Assembly: GCA_049515555.1 (NCBI GenBank)
Contig: JBEKTY010000033.1
Location: 1-64,000, forward strand
Length of the DNA stretch: 64,000 bases
Direction of reading: 5' to 3'
Source: JBEKTY01 sp049515555
Lineage (GTDB): Bacteria; Planctomycetota; Planctomycetia; Pirellulales; Thermoguttaceae
Part shown: piece by piece, positions 17,849 to 25,600 of the stretch
How positions within the stretch are numbered: position 1 is the stretch's first letter
How the letters are laid out: each line of letters opens with the position of its first letter
The notes under the pieces: generated by a model
The model's input: the letters and a program-made list of their open reading frames with translations, nothing else
Databases searched by the model: none
What the model was told of the DNA's origin: nothing
Program-made: the position numbers and the translations under genes

Positions 17849-18290
17849 GAACCCTCTTCCGCTGTACGAAAATCGCGCGTGGTCCGCCAGGCCCCAAACT
17901 GCCCCTTCACTTTATCAAACCGGCGGGCTGCCCACAAGTGGGGGCGCGCAGGCGTCACGGTGGCCGGCGGACTGCTGGTGCGCCCTGGCCCAGCGAGTCG
18001 GCTTTCCTTACCGCTCATGTTCCCGTGCGTCGCTACGCGACGGAGCAGGGTTCCACCAAACGGTCGTCGTGAAGGTTACTCGCGATACGCTTGGCAGGAG
18101 TGCGTTCGTCATTCCAAAGGCAGGCCAGCCATCACCCCCCCCGGGGTCGCACTTGGCAACCTAGGGTGCGCTTCGACCCCGCCGGGTCGCTTCGCCCGTC
18201 GGGCCTTGAAACCGGCGCGTCGACCCTGTGCCGGCCCCTCACGGAATCCGCACCGATGGTGTTGAGTTTGGGAAGACCCCAGCAAAATGC

Positions 18291-18320
18291 TTGACAACCC
18301 CCACCGGCAAGCGGTACATT
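18291..18320 (+). promoter_or_regulatory. Candidate promoter of the PEP-CTERM gene
   Basis: A perfect -35 TTGACA (18291-18296) and TACATT (18315-18320) are separated by 18 bp. The predicted transcript has a leader of about 190 nt before the ATG at 18516. Confidence 0.5.
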
Positions 18321-18515
18321 AGCCGCATCCCTATCTTTCGCCCGCCCAGTGAGGCAGCGCGGTGCCCTGACAGTTCGCCGACCCGCTGTCGCCCGATGTC
18401 TTGGGGTGCGTTCTGATTTGGCTCGTTGCGGGAGGCACGCGACGACAAAGCCTTCATTGTCGCGGATGATCCCGGGTGGATGCCGCGAACCAAGAATCAA
18501 AGCTGTGGAGTCGCA

Positions 18516-19388
18516 ATGAAGACATCCAACACCGTCCGTCACGCGTCCGCTAGCTGGCGGCGCGCGACAGCCAGCTTCCTGTTGACCATAGTTTTCGGCC
18601 CCGCTCTTGCAGCCAACGCAGACCTTGTCATCACCACCCGCGATACGCAAGACACGAACGGCAATGGTTATATTGACGCCATCCGCATGGTGGCTAATCA
18701 GCCGCTTAACGACGACTTTGCGGGCTTACAAGTAATGGTGAGAGGCTACACAGTCACCGGCTATGACACAGGCTCTAACGCCAATGACGGTGAGTTCTTT
18801 GTGCGCTTGGCCGAGGGCGCCACGCTGGACACCGGCGCCACGCCCGGCGTACAGGTGCTGGCGAGCGGCGACCTGGGGGCTCTCGGCGGACCTTTATTGT
18901 TGCCGGTTGACTACGCGCCGGTCACGCCTGCCGATAAGGCCAAGCCGGTGCTGCTCAGCGCATGGGAGGCGAACAATCAAGTATCCCTCAAGTTTAGCGA
19001 GGCTGTCAGCAGCAGCGCTTACGCCGGCGATTTCGGCCTCCCCGTGCACAACGACACGTTGGGCGCGCAGGCGAGCGTTGCCAGCGGTCAGAACCAGGCC
19101 GATCCCGGCGTGGTCACAATCGCCCTGGGGGCCGGTTCTTTCCTCACGCCTGACGGGCTGTATTCGCCGGGCGCGGTGGCGCCCGGATCGCCGACCGGCA
19201 TCTACGTTGCCGACGGGACGCGGATCGTCGACGCCGCGGGGAACCCGGCCTTGGCCCAGGGCGTCGGCACGGCAGTGGACCTGACGACGCCCGCGCCCGA
19301 GCCGTGCACCGTCGCGCTGCTGCTCGTCGGCGGGGCGGCCCTGTTCGTGTGGCGCAGCGCCCGGATGTTGAGACCAGGCCGACGTTAG
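18516..19388 (+). CDS. PEP-CTERM domain exported protein
   Basis: A 290-aa protein with an N-terminal signal peptide (basic SWRRATASF then LLTIVFGPALAANA). A beta-rich body starts LVITTRDTQDTNGNGYIDA, a calcium-binding-like Asp/Asn run. The C-terminal sorting tail is APEP followed by a hydrophobic helix (CTVALLLVGGAALFVW) and a basic end RSARMLRPGRR. PEP-CTERM proteins are processed by an exosortase and linked to exopolysaccharide or the surface. ATG 18516 has GTGGAG 5 nt upstream. The tail reads PEPCT rather than PEPST, a minor deviation. The substrate and role of the body are unknown. Confidence 0.82.
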   Translation: MKTSNTVRHASASWRRATASFLLTIVFGPALAANADLVITTRDTQDTNGNGYIDAIRMVANQPLNDDFAGLQVMVRGYTVTGYDTGSNANDGEFFVRLAEGATLDTGATPGVQVLASGDLGALGGPLLLPVDYAPVTPADKAKPVLLSAWEANNQVSLKFSEAVSSSAYAGDFGLPVHNDTLGAQASVASGQNQADPGVVTIALGAGSFLTPDGLYSPGAVAPGSPTGIYVADGTRIVDAAGNPALAQGVGTAVDLTTPAPEPCTVALLLVGGAALFVWRSARMLRPGRR

Positions 19389-19459
19389 GGGCGAAGAGTG
19401 GGCAGGAAGCGTTTCGCGATGCAATCCGCCAGGCAACAACGGTTCCTGACAAGTTTTCG

Positions 19460-20152
19460 CTAACCCGGTTCGGCGATCCCGGGCGGGTCCCACAGGCGGA
19501 GCAAGTCGGGCGGTCGTTCGATTAGGCGGCGGGCCCCGGCGGCGGTGAGCTCGGCGGCCGTGCGGAAACCCCACACCGCGCCCACCGGGTACATGCCGGC
19601 GGCCAGCGCGGTCTGCATGTCGGTGTTCGTGTCGCCGAGGTACACGATTTTCTGGGGCGGAAGGCCCAGCCGCGCGGCGATGGCCAGCGCGGCGGCGGGA
19701 TGGGGTTTGCGGGGCAACTCCGCCCCGGCCCCCAGCACGACCTCGAACTGCCACCGCGCCAAGAGCCGCGACACGCACAGCCGGGTGAACTCCGCCGGCT
19801 TGTTCGACAGGACCGCCCTGGGGAGCCCCCGGCCGGTCAGGCCGTCCAATAGCTCGGCAATGCCGTCGTAAGGCCGCGTCTTCTCCGCCCAGCGCAGCGA
19901 ATACTCTTGCCGCATCATCTGGGCGTAGTCGGCAATCGCCTGCCGATCGACCACTTGGCGCGGAATGGCCCGCTGGATCAGGGCCTCGACCCCGTCGCCG
20001 ACGAAATACTTGTAGGCCTCCCGCGGATGCTCGGGAAAGCCCAGCCGCCGAAGCACGCAGTTCGTCGAATCGGCCAGATCGTCGAGCGTGTCCAGCAGGG
20101 TCCCGTCGAGATCGAACAGCACGGCCTTATAGCGGGAGCGGTCAGCGAGCAT
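19460..20152 (-). CDS. HAD-superfamily phosphatase, phosphoglycolate phosphatase-like
   Basis: A 230-aa haloacid dehalogenase-fold phosphatase. The nucleophile motif is FDLDGTLLDT (D14, D16), motif II is LSNKP, motif III lysine is in PRKPHP, and motif IV is YLGDTNTDM. A helical cap (about 20-85) places it in subfamily IA, as in Gph, which clears 2-phosphoglycolate from DNA repair and photorespiration-like reactions. The start codon lies directly beside the AGGAGTTAGAAG repeat. It is monocistronic by context. Other IA substrates (for example pyrophosphate or sugar phosphates) cannot be excluded. Confidence 0.82.
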   Translation of the reverse strand: MLADRSRYKAVLFDLDGTLLDTLDDLADSTNCVLRRLGFPEHPREAYKYFVGDGVEALIQRAIPRQVVDRQAIADYAQMMRQEYSLRWAEKTRPYDGIAELLDGLTGRGLPRAVLSNKPAEFTRLCVSRLLARWQFEVVLGAGAELPRKPHPAAALAIAARLGLPPQKIVYLGDTNTDMQTALAAGMYPVGAVWGFRTAAELTAAGARRLIERPPDLLRLWDPPGIAEPG

Positions 20153-20160
20153 GATTGGTC

Positions 20161-20344
20161 AGGAGTTAGAAGTTAGAAGTTAGGAGTTAGGAGTTAGAAG
20201 TTAGAAGTTAGAATCACGGCTACGAACGCATTGGCCTTCTGCCGCACAATGAAATCCTGAAAGGGGTTCGCCGGCTCTCCCATCCGTCTTCTCTTGACTT
20301 CTGGCTTCTAACTTCTAACTTCTAACTCCTAACTCCTAACTCCT
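20161..20344. repeat. Compound inverted repeat (GGAGTTAGAAGTTA type)
   Basis: The left arm of alternating GGAGTTA and GAAGTTA units (20161-20212) faces a right arm of TTCTAAC and TCCTAAC units (20295-20344), with an 82-bp centre that has no gene. The arms are complementary over about 50 bp. Confidence 0.88.
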
Positions 20345-20576
20345 CGTCGCAGTCTACCCCCGATGACCGGGGTCCGCAACGGTACGGGTGCGCGACCGGC
20401 CGGCCGCGCGCCAGGGAACCACACAACACCCCGCTATATTGGTGGATGTAAGCGGGCGGCTACGGCGCTAGAATTACACGATCGTTCCGGCAGCCGGCGG
20501 AACGCTCAACATCCGTTGAAGCAACACTCGTTCCCGCACGCCGCTAGCCATTGTGTGGTTATCATGGCGGGGGGTA

Positions 20577-20608
20577 TTTACACTATGTAAGAATTATGTT
20601 ATATAGTG
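20577..20608 (+). promoter_or_regulatory. Promoter with overlapping inverted-repeat operator, leucine-rich-repeat gene
   Basis: TTTACA (20577-20582) and TATATA (20600-20605) are 17 bp apart in an AT-rich island of otherwise GC-rich DNA. CACTATGTAA (20581-20590) and TTATATAGTG (20599-20608) form an inverted repeat with 9 of 10 matching positions that covers the spacer and -10. This is the layout of a dimeric repressor site. The ATG at 20641 is about 30 nt downstream of the expected start point. Confidence 0.6.
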
Positions 20609-20640
20609 CGCCGACGGGGGACAGAGGGCGGGGATGCCCA

Positions 20641-21846
20641 ATGGCAGGTCACGGTATGACCGCGGAACACGAGAAAACCGTCGAAAAGCTCCTCTCTTTG
20701 GGCGGCCGGCTGGAACGTGACGAGCACAGTCCGGGCAGCCCGGTGGTGTTCGCCGACCTGGGATGCCGGCGCGAGGTCACCGACGCCGTCTTGGCCTGCC
20801 TCTGCGGCTTGACTTGCCTCAGATGGCTGAACCTGGAGAACACGGTCGTCAGCGACACGGGCATCGAGCACCTTCGCGGGCTCGGCCAACTGCGGCACCT
20901 GGACCTGACCGGGACGGCGGTCTCCGACGCCGGGCTGGCCCACCTCAAGGCCCTGTCGCAGTTGCAGTGCGTGGGCCTGACGTTCACCAAGGTCCGGAAC
21001 GCGGGCTGCGCGCACCTCAAGGATTTGACCGAGCTGCGGGAGCTGGTCCTCTTGGGCACCAACGTGACCGATGCCGGGTTGGAACACCTGAAGGGGCTGC
21101 GGCAGCTTCAAGTCCTGGTGCTGTCCTACACCCAAGTGGGCGACGCCGGCCTGGCCCACCTGGCAGGCCTCGACCAACTCCAGGAACTGCACCTGGGGGC
21201 CACGCGGGTGACCGACGCCGGCCTGAAACACCTGGCCGGCTTGGGGCGGCTCAATAAACTGCACCTCGGCGCGACCGCCGTGACCGACGCCGGCCTGGAA
21301 CACCTCCAAGGTTTGACGCAGCTCCAGAGCCTGAGGCTTCGGGAGACGCAACTCGCCGACGCCGGCCTGAAGTACCTCGCCGGATTGACCCAGCTTCGCG
21401 ATCTGGACCTTCGCCGCACCAACGTGGGCGACGCCGGGCTGGGCGATATACAGTCGCTGGCGCAGCTTCGGGAGCTGCACTTGGGCGGCACGCGGGTGAC
21501 CGACGCCGGCCTGAAGCACCTGAGCGGCTTGACGCAATTGGACGAGCTGCACCTGGGGGCGACCCAGGTGACCGACGCCGGCCTGGCGTATCTCAGGCCG
21601 CTTACCCAGCTTCAGAAGCTGCGGCTGTGGGAGACCGGCGTGACCGACGCCGGCCTGAAGCACCTCGCCGGCCTGACCCGCCTGCAGACGCTGGAACTTT
21701 GGGAGACCGGCGTAAGCAATGCCGGTCTGAAACACCTCGGCAAGCTGGCCCGCCTCGAGCGCCTGCACCTGGGGGCCACGCGGGTCACCGATGCCGGGGT
21801 CCGGCGGCTCAAGAAGGCAATTCCCGGCGTGCAAGTGGAACGCTAG
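20641..21846 (+). CDS. Leucine-rich-repeat protein, 14 repeats
   Basis: A 401-aa protein with a short N-terminal helix region (TAEHEKTVEKLLSLGG) and 14 consecutive 24-residue repeats at about residues 57-392. The consensus is LTQLxxLxLxxTxVTDAGLKHLAG, a cysteine-free, RI/GALA-like LRR type common in planctomycetes. No signal peptide is seen, so it may act in the cytoplasm as a protein-binding scaffold. ATG 20641 follows a GGCGGGG stretch; ATG 20656 is an alternative. The partner is unknown. A STAS-domain gene lies 76 bp downstream, so the two could share a transcript. Confidence 0.85.
   Translation: MAGHGMTAEHEKTVEKLLSLGGRLERDEHSPGSPVVFADLGCRREVTDAVLACLCGLTCLRWLNLENTVVSDTGIEHLRGLGQLRHLDLTGTAVSDAGLAHLKALSQLQCVGLTFTKVRNAGCAHLKDLTELRELVLLGTNVTDAGLEHLKGLRQLQVLVLSYTQVGDAGLAHLAGLDQLQELHLGATRVTDAGLKHLAGLGRLNKLHLGATAVTDAGLEHLQGLTQLQSLRLRETQLADAGLKYLAGLTQLRDLDLRRTNVGDAGLGDIQSLAQLRELHLGGTRVTDAGLKHLSGLTQLDELHLGATQVTDAGLAYLRPLTQLQKLRLWETGVTDAGLKHLAGLTRLQTLELWETGVSNAGLKHLGKLARLERLHLGATRVTDAGVRRLKKAIPGVQVER
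20809..21816 (+). repeat. 72-bp coding repeat array, 14 units
   Basis: The 14 leucine-rich repeats are all exactly 72 bp with no length variation, and GTGACCGACGCCGGCCTGAA is nearly invariant in most units. This indicates expansion by tandem duplication. Confidence 0.85.
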
Positions 21847-21859
21847 CGTGCCACAAGTT

Positions 21860-21890
21860 GTAGGGTGGGTCGAGCGAAGCGAGCCCCACC
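21860..21890. repeat. GTAGGGTGGGTCGAGC repeat, single full copy
   Basis: Identical to the unit at 17818-17848. It sits between the leucine-rich-repeat and STAS genes. Confidence 0.88.
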
Positions 21891-21922
21891 AAGAGAACTC
21901 AACTGGCGCAGGAGCCTGGCGG

Positions 21923-22276
21923 ATGACCGACTTTCAGCAATTAACAATCGACGAAGTCGGCCAGGCCACGGTGGTCCGCTTCCGTCAGCCCCGCCTGAGC
22001 GGAATTTTGGAACTGGAGAAGCTCGGGCAGGAGTTGGATGAATTGGCCGGCCGCGAGGATCGGGGGAAGTTGGTGCTGGACTTCTCCTCCGTCCAGTTCC
22101 TTTCCAGCCAGACCTTGGGCAAGCTGGTGGCCTTGAACCGGCGAGTCAAGGCCCGCGGCGGCGACATGCGGTTGGCCAACGTCCCGCAGCGGGTGCGCAG
22201 CGTCATGCAGACCTGCAAGTTGGACTCGCTGTTCGACATCCAGCCCGACGTGGCGGAAGCCTTGCGGTCGCTGTGA
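21923..22276 (+). CDS. STAS-domain protein, anti-sigma-factor-antagonist-like
   Basis: A 117-aa single STAS domain. Family hallmarks are the N-terminal strands (ATVVRFRQPRL), the central LVLDFSSVQFLSSQTLGKLV with serines at the usual phosphorylation position, and the C-terminal helix region. In SpoIIAA/RsbV systems the unphosphorylated protein binds an anti-sigma kinase and frees a sigma factor; no such kinase or sigma factor lies next to it. The ATG at 21923 has AGGAG 8 nt upstream. The longer frame from 21791 would translate the repeat at 21860-21890 and is rejected. Confidence 0.88.
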   Translation: MTDFQQLTIDEVGQATVVRFRQPRLSGILELEKLGQELDELAGREDRGKLVLDFSSVQFLSSQTLGKLVALNRRVKARGGDMRLANVPQRVRSVMQTCKLDSLFDIQPDVAEALRSL

Positions 22277-22288
22277 CGTCGGCCGCCC

Positions 22289-22382
22289 GGTGCTACTGCT
22301 GGCTTGTCCAGAAGTGTAAGAAGCACTGCCGGACAAGGCAGAAGTTTGAGAAGCACTGCTGGACAAGCCAGCAGTGGCACCC
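22289..22382. repeat. Three-unit CACTGCTGGCTTGTCC repeat, inverted ends
   Basis: Units of the form GGTGCTACTGCTGGCTTGTC (22289), AAGCACTGCCGGACAAGGCA (22321) and AGCACTGCTGGACAAGCCAG (22351) surround each other, the outer two in opposite orientation. A two-unit relative lies at 39529-39592. The remaining 22383-22560 spacer has no supported gene. Confidence 0.8.
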
Positions 22383-22571
22383 GTCGAGCAGTCCGCCTTG
22401 TAGCGTTGTCGCTTCGCCTTCCGGCGGCTGTTGGCCGTCCGGCTGCGAATCGACGGAATGTATTTACTGTCAAGCGGTTGCGCGAGCAGATCACCCGACG
22501 GCCTCTCTTTGCGGTGGGCAAATAAGGCGAGATTTGCACACCGAGTGTGCTCAAAGCCTCGTCGCCCATAG

Positions 22572-22577
22572 TATAAT
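22572..22577 (+). promoter_or_regulatory. Candidate -10 box of the NHL/MBG protein gene
   Basis: A perfect TATAAT lies 112 bp before the ATG at 22689. No good -35 is present at the right distance, so the call rests on the -10 alone. Confidence 0.3.
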
Positions 22578-22688
22578 GGGCACCATTGATGAGGCTCGGG
22601 TTTGTCCGGCGCTGGCAGCCAGAACTGGAAGAGCCGCCGGTTTGTCCAGGCGGATAAACACCGCCCTTTGCACCCAGGAGTCGTGTCA

Positions 22689-25600
22689 ATGTTCCGGGGC
22701 AGCTCTTCCCAAGCCTTGCGTGCGAAACGGGGCAAAGCCCGCCGGGCGGGCCAGCCGAACCGGCGCCGGCGCGGCGGCTTCGAGTGGCTCGAAGACCGGC
22801 GGTTACTGAGCACGGCGGCTCAAATTCAAGCCCCGGCCGACATACCCGCCGCGGCGCAGCACGCCGTGGCGTCCATGGCGTCCGCCTCGCCGGCGGTGGT
22901 GGCCCGCAGCGGCGCCGCGGCGGCCGCCGGGCCGGCTGGAAGCAAGTCCCCCGCGGTCAGCTTGTTTGTCAGCGGGTTTGCGTTATCGGGCGGCCTGGCC
23001 TTCGACGCCGCCGGCAACCTCTACGTGGGCTCCGGCAATGGGATCTTGAAAGTGACGCCCGCCGGGGCCACGTCCATCTTTGCCAGCGGACTGAGTGGCG
23101 CCGAGGGCCTGGCCTTCGACGCCGCCGGCAACCTCTTCGTAACAAACGGGGGCATCGCGGGCGTGATCTACAAGGTGACGCCCGCGGGAGTCGTCTCCAC
23201 GTTCGTCAGCAGCGGGCTCGAGGCCCCCCAGGGCCTGGCCTTCGACGCCGCCGGCAACCTCTACGTCGCCAATAATGATTTGAACACGATCTGCAAGGTG
23301 ACGCCCACCGGGGTCGTCTCCACGTTCGTCAGCGCCGGGCTCGACGGGCCCGAGGCTCTGGCCTTCGACACCGCCGGCAACCTCTATGTGTCTAACGAGG
23401 TCGCCGCGGGCACGATCTCCGAGGTGACGCCCACGGGGACCGTCTCCACCTTCGTCAGCGTCGGCGCCTATGGGCCCGATGGTCTGGCCTTCGACGCCGC
23501 CGGCAACCTGTACCTGGCGGATAGCGGCGGGTACACGATCTCCGCGGTTACGCCCACCGGGGCCGTCTCGACGTTCGCCAGCAGCGGTATCTTTGCCCCC
23601 GCAGGTCTGGCCTTCGACGCCGCCGGCAATCTCTTCGTCGCCAATTCGACGAAGAACACGATTTCCGAGATAACGCCCGCGGGGGCCGTGTCCAACTTCA
23701 TCGGCAGCCCGCTCGATATACCGGACAGCCTGGCCTTCGACTCCGCCGGCAACCTCTACGTGGCCAACCCGGGCGGCGCGGTCGGAGGCTCAATCTACGA
23801 GGCCTCGCCCGCGGGGGCTGTCTCAAGCTTCGTCGGCAGCCCGCTCGATAACCCCGAGGGCCTGGCCTTCGACGCCGCCGGCAACCTCTACGTGGCCAAC
23901 TATTACGGCACGATCTCCAAGGTGACGCCCGCCGGGGTCGTTACCAACTTCGTCAGCGGGCTCTTTATGACCACCGGCCTGGCCTTCGACGCCGCCGGCA
24001 ACCTGTACGTCGCCGACGAGGGCGGGGTGGCCAAGGTGACGCCCGCGGGGGCCATCTCCACCTTCGTCGACAGAGGGTCCTCGGGGCCCAATGCCCTGGC
24101 CTTTGATGCCGCCGGCAATCTCTACGTCGGCTCCGGCAACGGGGTCTTGAAGGTGACGCCCGCGGGGGCCGTCTCCACCTTCGTCGCGAGCGGGATCCCC
24201 GCACCGGCGGGCCTGACGTTCGACGCCAAGGGTGACCTCTATGTCGCCAACTCTGGCGCTACCACGATCTTCAAGGTGACGCCGGCGGGGGCCGTCTCGA
24301 CCTTCGCCAGCAGCGGCGGGCTCTTCACCCCCGCGGGCATGGCCTTCGACGCCGCCGGCAATCTCTACGTCGCCAACTCGGAAAACGGCACGATCTCCAA
24401 GGTGACTCCCGCGGGGGTCGTCTCCAACTTTGTCTCGAGCGGGCTCTTCGAGCCCATGGGCCTGGCCTTCGACTCCGCCGGCAACCTCTGTGTCGCCAAC
24501 ATGAGCGCTGGCACGATCTCCAAGGTGACGCCCACCGGGGCCGTCTCGACCTTCGTCAGCAGCGGCGGGCTCTTCACCCCCGCGGGCATGGCCTTCGACG
24601 CCGCCGGCAACCTCTACGTCGCCAATAACGAGACGAATACGATCTCCGAGATCACGCCGGCCGGGGCCATCTCGACCTTCGTCAGCAGCGGGCTCGATTT
24701 CCCCCAGGGTCTGGCCTTCGACGCCGCCGGCAACCTGTACGTCGCCAATAATAATGGGACTACAATCTCGGAGGTGACGCCGGCAGGGGTCGTTTCCACG
24801 TTCGCCAGCGGACTCTATGAGCCCGGGTACCTGGCCTTCGACGCCGCCGGCAACCTTTACATCAGCGAGTGCGTGAGGGATTCGATCATCAAAGTGACGC
24901 CGGCGGGAGTCGTCTCCACCTTCGTCGGCGGGTTTAATGACGGGCTCGATGACCCCGCGGGGCTGGCCTTCGACGCCGCCGGCAACCTCTACGTCGCCAA
25001 TAAGGTTCCAACGGCGGTCGATACGATCTCCAAGGTGACGCCGGCGGGGGTCGTTTCCGCGTTCGTCAGCAACGGGCTCGACGAGCCCGATGGCCTGGCC
25101 TTCGACGCCGCCGGCAACCTGTACGTCGCGAATTCCGGCTCGAACACGGTCGCCGAGGTAATGATCGCGGCCCAGAAGACAACCGCGAGCGTCACGAGCG
25201 ACAATCCCTCCGGATCGACCTACGGCCAATCGGTGACTTTTACCGCCGCGGTGACACCCGCCAGCGGTCCAACCGGCACGGTGCAGTTCCAGGTCGACGG
25301 CACGGACGTCGGCTCCCCGGTGACGCTCGTCAATGGCACGGCCAGCTATAGCACCGCGGCATTGACTGCCGGCAGCCACGCGATTACCGCCGTCTACAGC
25401 GGCGACGGCACGTTCACCGGCAGTACGGCGCCGGCCATAACGCAGACGGTCGCCACGGCCGCCCTGACGGTGACCGCCAACAGCACGAGCAAGACGTACG
25501 GCCAGAGCGTGACGTTTAAGGGCACCGAGTTCAGCACCAGTGGCCTGGTCAACGGCGACAAGGTGACGAGCGTGACCCTGAGCAGCCCCGGGGCGGTGGC

